Shown piece by piece: positions 43,675-53,600 of a stretch of 64,000 nucleotides of DNA. The notes beneath the pieces are model-generated. The model had not been told where the DNA came from and did not search any database. It saw only the letters and a list, made by a program, of their open reading frames with translations. The DNA comes from Maribacter polysiphoniae (GTDB lineage Bacteria; Bacteroidota; Bacteroidia; Flavobacteriales; Flavobacteriaceae): the NCBI RefSeq assembly GCF_003148665.1, contig NZ_QGGQ01000002.1, forward strand, positions 496,001 to 560,000, given 5' to 3'. The first letter of the stretch is position 1. Each line of letters begins with the position of its first letter. The translations under genes were made by a program, and so were the position numbers.

Positions 43675-45579
43675 TTATACCGGTATTTGTATATTAAACG
43701 TTGTTCCCCTTCCTTGTGAGGAATCAATATCAAGCGTACCCTTTAACTGTTCTATACGATTCTTGATATTACTGATTCCCATACCTCCATTACTGGCATG
43801 ATCATAACCCTTACCATCATCTTCCAACATTAAGCTTACATGTTTGGCATACTTGTTCAAATAAATGGTCAGGTTTTTGGCTTGGGCATGTTTCAGTACA
43901 TTCTGTATCACTTCTTGGGTAATCCTATATAATTGTATTTCTTTGGTAGGATCAATTCTTTGCTCCATATTATGGGCGTATAATTGGGCGTTGATGTGAT
44001 CTTTATCTATTTGGTCCAAGATCGATTGAATACCAGAGACCAATCCGAACTTAATAAGTTCGCTCGGCATTAGGTTATGTGAAATACGCCTTACCTTATC
44101 ACTGGTTTTCGAAACTGTTTCAATGGTTCCCAAAAGGTCCTGTTTGGAAATATTCTCTTTGTCCGAAGCGACTTCCAATTTATTTTTTATCAACGCCAAA
44201 GAACCTCCAATACTATCGTGAAGATCTTGGGCAATACGTTTTCTTTCCATGTTCTGTGTTTCTGAAATCGCATCGATCAGCTCATTTTGTCTTTTGTTTT
44301 TCGTACGCTGTTTAAACAATAAGAAAACGAGCACTGACATAGCAACGACCCCCATGGCAGTAGCGCCAAGCCATTTCACCTGTTGCCTTTGTTCTTTTAT
44401 AAGGGTTTCGTTTTTTAATTTTTGCTCTGAAAGGGTCGCTATTTCCTTCTCCTTTTTTTCGGTTTCGTATTTTGCTTCCAACTCGCTTATATTTTTAAGA
44501 TAGTTTTCATTTGAAATACTATCCTTCCATTTTTCGAAATATGTCCTGTTCTCATATGCAGCTTTATAATTTCCCATTCTAGAATAGGTTTCGGCATAAG
44601 CCAAATAAATATGTTTATAAGCATCTTTATAATCAATTTTTTCTGCTCTGGCCTTTGCCGAATCTAACAGGGATATTGCTTTTTTATATTGGTTTGTTTT
44701 CGCCTCAAGAACCGCCAAATTATTTAACGTAAGTACAACTCCAATGTCATCTTTTATTTGACTACTGATTTTTTTGGATTCCAATTGACACTTTTTAGCA
44801 TCTTCATATTTTTCTAAAGATTCATAAAGTATTCCCAGATTCATTAAACCTATAGCTACATGAAATTTTTCACCCATTTCTCGGTGCATTTCTATAGATT
44901 TTTTATAGACTTCAAGGGCTTTTTCGGGTTCATTATTAGCTCGATAAACAATACCCAAATTGCCGTAACTATTAGCTATATAATTTTTATAGTTGTTCTT
45001 TAAGCTAATCGCTAAAGCTTTGTTATAAAATTCCAAAGCTTTATTTTTTTCGTCCAAGTATCTATATATATTCCCTAAGTTGCTGAGAGAAACTACAGCA
45101 CGATAACTATTTCCGTTTTTTTCTGATACAGCCAATGCTTTTAAATGTGCTTCAGCTGCTTCATCATGTCGAGATAAACTATGCAGTATCAATCCATAAT
45201 TGTCCAAGGTTTTTGTTTTTTCTAAATCACTTGCCTTATCTATAAAGTCTAATGCAATTGTTATTACTTCCATGGATTTTTTAGTGTTCCCTCTATCAAA
45301 CCAATACATGGCTAATAAATTAAGCCCTTGGTGTTCTTTTTTATCTAATTTTAAATATGTACTTAAATCTATACCTTTATGAATATACTCTAAAGAAGAA
45401 TCCGGCTCATTCCTATATGCCGTACTTAATTGATAGTTAAGGTTTACCCTAGTACTATCTTTCCCTTGTTTTTTCAACAAGTTCTTTAGACTATCGATTT
45501 CAGTCCCTTGTGAGCATACGTTACAAATGCTAAAAAGAACAAAAGCAAATAGCATTAATATTTTAAAGAGTTTATTCAC
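43675..45579 (-). CDS. TPR-containing NarX-type sensor histidine kinase
   Basis: The predicted protein is 634 aa if the GTG at 45579 is used. This gives a clean signal peptide MNKLFKILMLFAF...VCSQ; a TTG eight codons upstream is the only alternative. Residues about 25-370 are periplasmic TPR units and a coiled coil; one membrane helix lies near 395-415. The HisKA_3 phospho-acceptor is in ERKRIAQDLHDSIGGSLALI and the HATPase box in LMLEDDGKGYD and GGMGISNIKNRIEQL. Such kinases often sense envelope or nutrient signals. It is co-transcribed with the response regulator 2 bases downstream. Confidence 0.9.
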   Translation of the reverse strand: MNKLFKILMLFAFVLFSICNVCSQGTEIDSLKNLLKKQGKDSTRVNLNYQLSTAYRNEPDSSLEYIHKGIDLSTYLKLDKKEHQGLNLLAMYWFDRGNTKKSMEVITIALDFIDKASDLEKTKTLDNYGLILHSLSRHDEAAEAHLKALAVSEKNGNSYRAVVSLSNLGNIYRYLDEKNKALEFYNKALAISLKNNYKNYIANSYGNLGIVYRANNEPEKALEVYKKSIEMHREMGEKFHVAIGLMNLGILYESLEKYEDAKKCQLESKKISSQIKDDIGVVLTLNNLAVLEAKTNQYKKAISLLDSAKARAEKIDYKDAYKHIYLAYAETYSRMGNYKAAYENRTYFEKWKDSISNENYLKNISELEAKYETEKKEKEIATLSEQKLKNETLIKEQRQQVKWLGATAMGVVAMSVLVFLLFKQRTKNKRQNELIDAISETQNMERKRIAQDLHDSIGGSLALIKNKLEVASDKENISKQDLLGTIETVSKTSDKVRRISHNLMPSELIKFGLVSGIQSILDQIDKDHINAQLYAHNMEQRIDPTKEIQLYRITQEVIQNVLKHAQAKNLTIYLNKYAKHVSLMLEDDGKGYDHASNGGMGISNIKNRIEQLKGTLDIDSSQGRGTTFNIQIPV

Positions 45580-45821
45580 TACTATTTTTCCATGAAAATA
45601 CAAATTGTTTTGAAATTCGATTTTTTATAAGGGTTTCCTAAGCAATGCATATAGAAACTTAGGCTTCAAAAAGTACCAAAGACGGCTGTCCTCCAGGGTA
45701 GATCATCACATACCCGCCTTTATCCCATCATAAATGCCGTGAACCCTCTTTTAAGTTTCCAAGGCACCAATAGGCTTTCCTTTGGAACTCGGAAAAAGGA
45801 AGTGAATAATTTGTCGTGCGG

Positions 45822-46232
45822 TTAGGCAACGTCCTCCTGTTCTATGGTCTTGAACAGATCACTAAGAACGGCGTCTGACAAGGGTTTCACAATAAAGTCC
45901 TTTACAATATCATAGGTATGTGCCTTTTCAATGTCCCGACTATCTATTGATGAACTCACTATATAGATCCTTGGAATATTTTCGAGGGGTAATTTCACAA
46001 ATTCATCCAAGAATTCCCATCCATCCATAATGGGCATATTCAAATCCAAGAAAATAACATCGGGTAATTTCTCTCCCCTGTTGATCATTGATGTAAGGTT
46101 CTCCATGGCCTCTTGCCCATCCTCATGTACAATAACCGAGGTACAAAAACTACAGTTGTAGTTTAATAAAACCTTTGTTCCGTAAACAAAAATGGGATCA
46201 TCATCTATAATGCATATTGTATCAATTTTCAT
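45822..46232 (-). CDS. Stand-alone receiver-domain response regulator
   Basis: This 136-aa protein is a receiver domain without output domain: IIDDDP acidic pocket and phospho-acceptor Asp in VIFLDLNMPIMDGWEF. The KPL motif carries the conserved Lys. It is typical of Bacteroidota single-domain regulators that relay phosphate by contact. It lies 242 bases upstream of the kinase gene on the same strand, so common regulation is possible, but the gap is too large to assume an operon. The ATG of MKIDTICIIDDD is chosen over an upstream one. Confidence 0.9.
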   Translation of the reverse strand: MKIDTICIIDDDPIFVYGTKVLLNYNCSFCTSVIVHEDGQEAMENLTSMINRGEKLPDVIFLDLNMPIMDGWEFLDEFVKLPLENIPRIYIVSSSIDSRDIEKAHTYDIVKDFIVKPLSDAVLSDLFKTIEQEDVA

Positions 46233-46727
46233 AACCTTAAAAAGTGTAAAAGGTCCGTACAAATCAATTGTGAACTAATTATGGCGATGGGGGAAGGTCG
46301 CTAATATTCAACCTTCAACATCCTTTTAAGCATTACAAAAGATTTGGAAGTTCCTATTGTGGTAAGTCTATAATTTTAAATTGTAGTATTTTTCTTATTT
46401 ATTTCGCTTTTTGGCAAATGTAACATAAAATTAAATACCAGTGCTGATTTTTTTACGCTAACCCCTTTAATTCCAACAACAAAGCCTGCTTTTTGACTAA
46501 ATACAACCACCACGTACCCTACACACCTCTATAAAAACACAAAACGCCCCCAAAAGGTGGCGTTTTTGATATGTCTTTATTGGTTAAAGTATCGGAGAAT
46601 ACTAGCTAAGGTCGATTTAAGGGCTTATTTCGTAATGGATTTATCCCTTTGACGTTTGGAGCATGCAAACGTTATTTCCTTTTCCGTTTCCTCAAATACC
46701 ATAATACTTTATTGACCAGAGTCAAGG
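46233..46727. other. 495-base intergenic region with one terminator
   Basis: The region is A+T-rich and carries the terminator at 46541-46568. No reading frame or RNA gene is supported. Confidence 0.5.
46541..46568 (-). terminator. Terminator of the phosphatase pair
   Basis: AAAACGCC pairs with GGCGTTTT around a loop containing AAAA, with A/T tracts on both sides. On the minus strand it follows the alkaline-phosphatase-like gene by about 160 bases. Confidence 0.7.
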
Positions 46728-47813
46728 TTAGTTCAATTTCAATACCTTTCCGGGCATGTCCCCTGTAGGCACCTTCAAATCCAATGTTTTTAAAATGGTA
46801 GGGGCTATCTGATTGCTAAACAATTGTTCTTCATGGGCAACCTCCCCTTTATCGGAAACACCCTTCCCAAAAAGAATCATCCAAACACTACCTGAGCCAT
46901 TAATCTCATCCCCATGGCTTTTCCAGGTTTTCAAAGGCATGGTGCCACGCCCATGATCCGTCGTGACAATAAACAATGTGTTATCCTTATAAAAAGGATC
47001 TTGCTGTGTGAATTCCCAAACCTTTTTTATAAAGGCATCCGTGGTATGGGCTGAATTCAAATAGGCTTCATAGTCCCCATCGTGGGCAAAATCATCGGTC
47101 TCCCCATAGGCTATGTATAAGAGTTCAGGATGATTTTTCTTCATTTCCTCCATCGCATAATGATGGGTAAAGGCATCTAAGCGAACAGAACTCCATGGAC
47201 TCGGAACACTAGGTTGCAATTCATTCAGGAATTGTTCCCTTTCGGTAAGATCGTCCCCTTTGGCCAATTCAAAACCTGCATTTACCGGTACACCCGACCG
47301 CTCTTCATTAATAATGAACGGAAACACATCCCAACTACCAAAAGCAGCTACCTTTCCTTTATATCGCCCATCGTTATTGGCGATTTCCAAAAAGGTGGTA
47401 TTCGGGTTATTGATCTTTTTATTACTTGTTATTCGGATATCATCGGCCTTACCCGTCAATATTTCATTATACCCCGGAAAGGAAAACCACATTGTATTGG
47501 TCAGATCCACCTTACTACCCAAGGCCCTATTCCCATGAATTTGACCTTGGTCAACGATTTGGGTCCATACAAATGGTAGCAATGCCTCCCTGCGTTGTTC
47601 GGCTGTTTCCCTCCAGAATTTTGTCTTTAAGCCCGTGGTATCATGTACATAGGTTTTATTGGAGATCAATGATGCATCGGCCCCGGTAAACAGTTCCTGC
47701 CAACGAAAACCATCCAAGGTGATCAGCACTACTTTGGTATTATCCTTTTGGGCATGTAACCCCAGTAAACCCAATTGCAGGAATAGATAAGCGAAAACTA
47801 ATTTATTCTTCAT
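46728..47813 (-). CDS. Secreted alkaline-phosphatase-superfamily protein
   Basis: This 361-aa protein has a signal peptide (about 1-21, ending GLHAQ). The superfamily metal site appears in VLITLDGFRWQELF, the nucleophile loop in SFPGYNEILTG, and later metal ligands in GETDDFAHDGDYEAYL and TTDHGRGTMPLKTW. It belongs to the type I phosphodiesterase/nucleotide-pyrophosphatase side of the family. It overlaps the upstream metallophosphatase gene by 4 bases (ATGA), so the two secreted phosphatases are made together. The substrate is unknown. Confidence 0.85.
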   Translation of the reverse strand: MKNKLVFAYLFLQLGLLGLHAQKDNTKVVLITLDGFRWQELFTGADASLISNKTYVHDTTGLKTKFWRETAEQRREALLPFVWTQIVDQGQIHGNRALGSKVDLTNTMWFSFPGYNEILTGKADDIRITSNKKINNPNTTFLEIANNDGRYKGKVAAFGSWDVFPFIINEERSGVPVNAGFELAKGDDLTEREQFLNELQPSVPSPWSSVRLDAFTHHYAMEEMKKNHPELLYIAYGETDDFAHDGDYEAYLNSAHTTDAFIKKVWEFTQQDPFYKDNTLFIVTTDHGRGTMPLKTWKSHGDEINGSGSVWMILFGKGVSDKGEVAHEEQLFSNQIAPTILKTLDLKVPTGDMPGKVLKLN

Positions 47814-49405
47814 TTCATATTTGTTTTAAAAGTTGCCGATTTCGACCATTTGCTCCAATTCAAATGCTGGTCACGGTATCTCACCCGCCAAAAATAGATC
47901 GTATTTGGTTTCAGTCTATTGGTAGGCTCATCGGTTAGGTCATCCCCTTTTTGTCGATCTTCCAAATAATACCAATTTTCAGATTGTTTCCAACTATCGA
48001 AAACCAAGGCCGTAAAATCAGCGGTAGTGGATACTTGCCAATGCGAAGCGGCATGATAGGCCCCCATAAACGTACTCTTGAAGGGACCTGCCTTTAATAA
48101 GGCCCCTGTGATGGGGACTTCCAAATCAATGGGAGCGACCAATGTAGGCGTTTCCGGCAGATGGTCTTTTGCGTAGATGGTAATCTCATCGGTCTGTTCA
48201 TTTTCCCGAAATACATTTTCGTTACCCCTACTTATTCTTTTAAGGGTAAATTTCGGATGTTCCTTGCTGCCATCAACCTCTACCATCACAAAACCATATT
48301 CATCCTGGGTCACAGAAAATTCATCATAGTCCCTACCTTCAAATTCACCCCAATTATCAATGGCCCCACCAGCCGAAGCCACATTGACCCATAAATGTTT
48401 ATGGTCTTTGGATTGACCACGGGAGTAACCATGGGTATGCCCAAAAAAGTGAATACTGGGCTTTCCTGTCGCTGTGGTGAAATCCTCCAACATCTTAACC
48501 ACCTTACCCGTGGATTCCTCTTCCCCGGGAATCCATAATTCGGATTTATGTGGATGGTGCAACTGTGCAAACACAAAATCGATATCTTCATTCTGGGCTG
48601 TTTCCGCCAACACTTTTTCAAGCCATTCATATTGCAACCCTATATCGCGATAACCATCATTCGAATTCAATCCGATGATACGTGTATTGCCATAATCCTT
48701 ATACCACCAATGTTCCGCATAGGCCGGTGTTCCATTCTTTGGAAGGCTGAAATACTTAAAATAAAAGGTGGAATTGCGTTCATGATTCCCCAAGACCGGA
48801 TAAACCGGTACTTCCGCTAACAGTTTTTGGGCCGGACCGAAAAAATCATCCTGCCATTGTTCATAGGTAGAGCCTCGGTCAACCAAATCACCTGGTATCA
48901 TTACCAATGCCAGATTATCAGGTACCGAATTGCCGTATTCCTTATTCAAGTATGGAATAATACCCTCATTGACGATCTCACTGAATTTATCGGGATTCTG
49001 GCGATCTTTTTGCATATCACTCATGGCCAACATATTAAAGGATTGATGGTCACTGGCAAAGGGCGGGGTCTTAAACTGGAAAACATCAGAGACCAACTTC
49101 CCCGTACGCACCCTATAATAGTATTCGGTAAATCGTTTTAAGCCGGTAATTTTGACTTCATGGATGCGTGCATCGGTAAAATTCACATCGAATGAAATAC
49201 CGGTTTGCTTTTTACCCAACTTGGGTGATGCTCCCCATTCCACCAGACTTTCCTCTCCTTTGGAGGTTTCCCACATGATCGTCATTTTGTCGGGGCCAGC
49301 ATCCTGCAGATAAGGCTGCACTAAAAATTCAGCATCGTTGCCCTGTGCCAAACAAAATACGCTGGTGATTATACCCATAAAACTAAAAATACCTCTTGTT
49401 CCCAT
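47810..49405 (-). CDS. Secreted purple-acid-phosphatase-like metallophosphoesterase
   Basis: This 531-aa protein has a signal peptide (about 1-22). Residues about 30-115 are the fibronectin-like N-terminal domain of purple acid phosphatases (PYLQDAGPDKMTIMWET, YYYRVRTG). The metallophosphatase core follows: MSDMQKDRQNPD, MIPGDLVDRG, VLGNHERNSTF, FAQLHHPHKSE and FFGHTHGYSRGQ. A C-terminal fibronectin-like module (PNTIYFWRVRYRDQHLNWSKW) completes it. It is coupled to the alkaline-phosphatase-like gene. It likely frees phosphate from organic esters. Confidence 0.9.
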   Translation of the reverse strand: MGTRGIFSFMGIITSVFCLAQGNDAEFLVQPYLQDAGPDKMTIMWETSKGEESLVEWGASPKLGKKQTGISFDVNFTDARIHEVKITGLKRFTEYYYRVRTGKLVSDVFQFKTPPFASDHQSFNMLAMSDMQKDRQNPDKFSEIVNEGIIPYLNKEYGNSVPDNLALVMIPGDLVDRGSTYEQWQDDFFGPAQKLLAEVPVYPVLGNHERNSTFYFKYFSLPKNGTPAYAEHWWYKDYGNTRIIGLNSNDGYRDIGLQYEWLEKVLAETAQNEDIDFVFAQLHHPHKSELWIPGEEESTGKVVKMLEDFTTATGKPSIHFFGHTHGYSRGQSKDHKHLWVNVASAGGAIDNWGEFEGRDYDEFSVTQDEYGFVMVEVDGSKEHPKFTLKRISRGNENVFRENEQTDEITIYAKDHLPETPTLVAPIDLEVPITGALLKAGPFKSTFMGAYHAASHWQVSTTADFTALVFDSWKQSENWYYLEDRQKGDDLTDEPTNRLKPNTIYFWRVRYRDQHLNWSKWSKSATFKTNMK

Positions 49406-49775
49406 TATTTCCTTTTAATTAATCCCATGGGCCAAAACGAACCCAATTTTAGTATATGTTTGCCGGCTGGGACAATTTAGCCCGACCGACCATTGTTTAT
49501 GCTTCTAAATTAAAAAAATCATTCTTCCAACCACCACGGAATTTCACGAATCTTATGATTTCCTGTCCCAAACTGTATTTCAATGGTTGGCAGCTACATG
49601 CACCGTATTATTATTGCATTCCGAAATGGGATACATCCATTGGGTAGGAGATGTAGTTCCTGGCTAATCCTATGAAATGATCGCAATGATTTGGATTGTC
49701 TTGTCAAACAAAAATCAACCCCACGAAAAGAACATAAAATGAAGAAAAAGAACGGAACCCAAATAAAGGAATAGA
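49406..49775. other. 370-base intergenic region
   Basis: A 63-codon frame (49456-49647, plus) has a Trp/Cys/Tyr-rich product and no ribosome site or relative that I recognise, so I leave it as non-coding. No hairpin terminator is obvious. Confidence 0.4.
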
Positions 49776-51866
49776 CTACTTTGTAAGCACCCCAACCTCG
49801 GCAAAAGACGTCTGGTAGTCTTCCCCAGCGACTTTAATCCCCCTTAATTTGATATATCTTGCCCGGGAAGGTTTGAACTTCACTTTTTGTTCTACGCGAT
49901 GGTTGACAATATTCGGGAATTTACCGCGAACAACCCTTTTCCAACTTCTATTGTCGGGACTCACATAAAACTCAAAGTTGGTAATGATACCAAAAGGATA
50001 ACGTTCTTGCATGGGCCAATAGGTAAACCCTTTTAGATCATAAATCCTGCCTAGGTCAATAATCACTTCCTGTATGGTCGATACCCCTTCATCCGTTGCC
50101 CAATAGGTAATCGGGTCATCATCGAAGGCTTTATCCGCCTCGAACATATTCCCCGTGGTCGTATATACGATATTCCAATTCGATTTTGCAATATCGTACT
50201 CCTTCATAGACACTTCGGTCCTGGCATTTGTTTTGGCATCATAGGCAAAATACTTGACCAGGGTGGGTTGGCTTACCCGAAATGGTTTTTTGTATTTCTT
50301 TGAGGAGGTTGTAGGTTCCCTCCCATCCAAGGTATAATAAATCTCAACCTCCTCATCAGGAACCGTAAGACTCACCATACCTTCCCGAGATCTTTTAATA
50401 ACCGGGGTGGTCAATAAATTGGGAGCCCTGTACAATGCAATGTTCGAAAGGGCTATTGGCCCTTTTGCATCCATAATCTGTACCTTGATCTTATCCGCCT
50501 CAACGGTTTTGAACCTGAGAATGCGTTTGTTACCTATGGTCGTCTGCCCATCGATTTCGTGCCATTTGCCATCGATTTCGGCCGATACGATAAAATTCTT
50601 TACGCGCTGGCCCAAGGGAATATACTCTTGCAATAGGATGCGGTTCACTTTGGTGGGGGCATCGAATTCCAAAATAACCGAAGCTCTTGTAACCCCATCA
50701 TTAGTCGCCCAATAGGTCTCTGGATCACCATCATTTACATTGGCAGCTTTATACTCGGCTTTATCACCCCGTTCATCGGTGGCCGTCACCTTGATCCCTT
50801 GGGCAAGTTCGGTACCAAATTCCAAGTCCAATCGCCTTCGAAAATCCATTAAGACCTCAACTTCCCTTTCATGAACCAATCCACGTTTATCAACCGGTAG
50901 GTTCAATAGCAGGGAGGTGTTTCTTCCCACGGAATTATAATAGATATCCAATAACTGGGGTAAGGTCTTTACCTGATGATCCTCGGCAGGATGATAGTAC
51001 CACCCTGGACGCATGGAAACATCGGCTTCAGCAGGCAACCAATGTGTACCATCCTCATGGCCAGAACGCAATTCCATATAGCGGGGCCAACCCGGGTACA
51101 TCCCATCCCTGCGCATGATGCTCCAATTGGTTTCCTCGGCCCAACCTTGTTCATTGCCCACCCAGCGCACATCTGGACCTCCATCACTGAAAATTACCGC
51201 ATTGGGTTGCAATTCACGTACAATGGCAACAGTCTTATCCCATGCGTAATAGGTTTTATTGTCGACCTTACGGGTCTCATTGGCGCCGCCATAATATCCT
51301 GACCCCCCATTGGCCCCATCGAACCAAACTTCAAAGACCTCTCCGTAATTGGTCAACAGTTCCCGAAGTTGTTCATGGAATACATCAATATATTCCAACT
51401 GGCCGTATGCGGCATGGTTTCTATCCCAAGGGGAAAGATATACCCCAAATTTAAGTCCGTATTCCTTACAGGCTTCCGAAAGATCCTTGAGCACATCGCC
51501 CTTACCTTCTTTCCAAGGTGAATTCTTAACGGAGTGCTCGGTAGTCTTGGTTGGCCAAAGACAAAAACCATCATGGTGTTTGGCCGTAAGGATGATGCCC
51601 TTCATGCCCGCATCCTTTACCACTTTGGCCCATTGTCGGGTATCCAATTCCGTTGGATTGAACTGCTGTGGGGATTCCCCCCCAGTACCCCACTCCATAT
51701 TCGTGAAGGTATTCATGTTGAAATGAACAAAGGCATAATATTCCAAGCCATGCCATGCCAATTGCCGTTCCGAAGGTGTAGGTCTTATGGGTTCAGGTGA
51801 TTCTATTTCATTACAGGCCTGAACACAGACCATAAGCAACAAAACCAATATTCTAAATTTTACCAT
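49776..51866 (-). CDS. Lipoprotein alpha-L-fucosidase (GH29) with F5/8-type C domains
   Basis: This 696-aa protein has lipobox VQAC near residue 18. The GH29 barrel spans about 30-370, with HFNMNTFTNMEWG, TAKHHDGFCLWPT and the nucleophile Asp in VFEVWFDGANGGSG. Then follow a discoidin/CBM32-like domain (NDGDPETYWATNDGVTRASV), a chitobiase-type beta domain (YYTLDGREPTTSS) and a second discoidin domain (DDDPITYWATDEGVSTIQEV). It releases alpha-linked fucose from glycans or fucoidan at the cell surface. It stands alone with no SusCD neighbours. Confidence 0.93.
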   Translation of the reverse strand: MVKFRILVLLLMVCVQACNEIESPEPIRPTPSERQLAWHGLEYYAFVHFNMNTFTNMEWGTGGESPQQFNPTELDTRQWAKVVKDAGMKGIILTAKHHDGFCLWPTKTTEHSVKNSPWKEGKGDVLKDLSEACKEYGLKFGVYLSPWDRNHAAYGQLEYIDVFHEQLRELLTNYGEVFEVWFDGANGGSGYYGGANETRKVDNKTYYAWDKTVAIVRELQPNAVIFSDGGPDVRWVGNEQGWAEETNWSIMRRDGMYPGWPRYMELRSGHEDGTHWLPAEADVSMRPGWYYHPAEDHQVKTLPQLLDIYYNSVGRNTSLLLNLPVDKRGLVHEREVEVLMDFRRRLDLEFGTELAQGIKVTATDERGDKAEYKAANVNDGDPETYWATNDGVTRASVILEFDAPTKVNRILLQEYIPLGQRVKNFIVSAEIDGKWHEIDGQTTIGNKRILRFKTVEADKIKVQIMDAKGPIALSNIALYRAPNLLTTPVIKRSREGMVSLTVPDEEVEIYYTLDGREPTTSSKKYKKPFRVSQPTLVKYFAYDAKTNARTEVSMKEYDIAKSNWNIVYTTTGNMFEADKAFDDDPITYWATDEGVSTIQEVIIDLGRIYDLKGFTYWPMQERYPFGIITNFEFYVSPDNRSWKRVVRGKFPNIVNHRVEQKVKFKPSRARYIKLRGIKVAGEDYQTSFAEVGVLTK

Positions 51867-52116
51867 ATCCCCCTAAATATCATGTATAATCCACCCCTAC
51901 GTATTTCTCCCACGCAAATCCACCTTTCAAAAACCTAGGGAAGGAACCATTATGATTTCAATGTAATAAATTAATGTGAATTTTACACTTATAAAAGTCC
52001 ATAATCCAATTCCAGTGTCCTTTAAGTGTATAAAGAAATCCCAAAAACGATAAGGAACACTACCCGATTAAAAACTTTGCCATAACTTTAAAGTCCCATT
52101 ATAATTTGAGCAATAC

Positions 52117-53490
52117 TTGTACACCATAGTCGATATAGAGACCACCGGAAACGGTATAAAAGGAAATAAAATCACGGAAATCTCCATTTTTAAATATGAT
52201 GGATATAAAATAGTGGATGAATTTACCTCATTGGTCAATCCCGAATGTGAAATTCCGTATTTCATTACGGGGTTAACGGGCATTGACAATGATATGGTCC
52301 GCAATGCACCTAAATTGGTCGAGATTGCCGATAAGATATTAGAAATAACGGAAGAGACCATATTCGTGGCCCACAGTGTGGGATTCGACTACAATGTGAT
52401 AAAAAATGAATTCAATTCCCTTGGACTGGATTTTGTGCGCAAAAAGCTATGCACGGTACGATTATCACGAAAACTTATTCCAGGATACAATTCGTACAGT
52501 CTTGGCAAACTTTGTTCCGCATTACATATTCCCTTGACCGACAGGCATAGGGCCAGGGGTGATGCCCATGCCACTACCCTTCTGTTTCAAAAATTATTGC
52601 GGACCGATGGGGCGGAAGCCGTTTTCAAAACATTTCTGAATGCCCGATCACAGGAGACCACCCTTCCTCCGGCACTGCCTAAAAGCATTTATGATGATTT
52701 ACCCAATGCACCGGGTATTTATTATTTTAAAAATGCCAAAGGAAAGATCATTTATATCGGTAAGGCCATAAACATTAAAAAACGGGTTTTAAGCCATTTC
52801 TACGATAAGGCAACCAAAGAAATACAAATGTGTACCGAAACGGCCGATATTGACCATGAACTCGCAGGAAGTGACCTTGTTGCCCTTTTGATGGAATCGG
52901 CCGCTATAAAACACCATTACCCAGACTACAACCGTTCACAAAAAAGAAATATACAACGGTATGGCATATTTACCTACGAGGATCGCAATGGCATTCTTCA
53001 TTTGGCTTTCAACAAAATTAAACTGGCCCCTAACCCTATTGCCATTTTTTACAACACAACGGACTGTCGCTTGTACCTGGAGGAGTTATGCAAAACCTTT
53101 TCACTATGCGCCAAATTCTGTCATTTGCAGGAAAACGTGGATACGTGTTCCCACTATCGCATCAAAAAATGCGATGGAATTTGTAGTGGGGAGGAAAGCG
53201 TAAAGGACTACAATAGTAAGGTGGAAGAAGCCATAACCTATGCACGCAATACAGAGGAAAGCCTATTTATTTTGGAGAAAGGCCGGAATTTTGATGAAAA
53301 TGCCTTCGTGATGATCAAAAATGGGATTTATGCGGGGTATGGATTTGTGGACAAGGACATCCAAATCGCCACTACCGAGGATTTGGAAGCTTTTTTAATT
53401 CCCCAAAAAAGCACCTTGGAAAGCGAACGTATCGTTAAATCATACCTTACCAGAAATCCACAAAAACTACAGGTATTGCCGACTACTTAG
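52117..53490 (+). CDS. DnaQ-type exonuclease fused to GIY-YIG (UvrC/Cho-like) nuclease
   Basis: This 457-aa protein starts at TTG (52117); a stop lies five codons upstream and no ATG fits. Residues 1-165 are a DEDDh 3'-5' exonuclease (Asp6, Glu8 in VDIETTG; HRARGDAHAT at 144-153). Residues 195-275 are a GIY-YIG nuclease (GIYYFKNAKGKIIYIGKA). Cys331, 335, 344, 352 and 356 resemble the UvrC cysteine cluster that binds iron-sulfur. It lacks the UvrC RNase H and HhH domains, as in Cho-like proteins. A DNA-repair role is likely. A promoter-like TATAATTTG lies about 10 bases before the start. Confidence 0.85.
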   Translation: MYTIVDIETTGNGIKGNKITEISIFKYDGYKIVDEFTSLVNPECEIPYFITGLTGIDNDMVRNAPKLVEIADKILEITEETIFVAHSVGFDYNVIKNEFNSLGLDFVRKKLCTVRLSRKLIPGYNSYSLGKLCSALHIPLTDRHRARGDAHATTLLFQKLLRTDGAEAVFKTFLNARSQETTLPPALPKSIYDDLPNAPGIYYFKNAKGKIIYIGKAINIKKRVLSHFYDKATKEIQMCTETADIDHELAGSDLVALLMESAAIKHHYPDYNRSQKRNIQRYGIFTYEDRNGILHLAFNKIKLAPNPIAIFYNTTDCRLYLEELCKTFSLCAKFCHLQENVDTCSHYRIKKCDGICSGEESVKDYNSKVEEAITYARNTEESLFILEKGRNFDENAFVMIKNGIYAGYGFVDKDIQIATTEDLEAFLIPQKSTLESERIVKSYLTRNPQKLQVLPTT

Positions 53491-53504
53491 TAGTACTGCA
53501 GCAT

Positions 53505-53600
53505 CTAATCGTCCAATTTGTTGTACATACGGATGATAAATAGAATCCATATCACAAAAAAGATAGTAACGATAATAGAGTAAATAAGGATGAACTCCAT
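53505..53600 (-). CDS. 31-aa membrane microprotein
   Basis: The frame MEFILIYSIIVTIFFVIWIL continues FIIRMYNKLDD. It is one hydrophobic helix with a short charged tail. Its ATG overlaps the TAA of the 60-aa gene upstream (TAATG), which strongly suggests translational coupling. It is too short for a family call; I list it because of the overlap and the clear one-helix composition. Confidence 0.55.
   Translation of the reverse strand: MEFILIYSIIVTIFFVIWILFIIRMYNKLDD

Noticed and set aside
49456-49647. A 63-codon plus-strand frame before the fucosidase gene
   Set aside because: Trp/Cys/Tyr-rich product, no ribosome site, no relative known to me.
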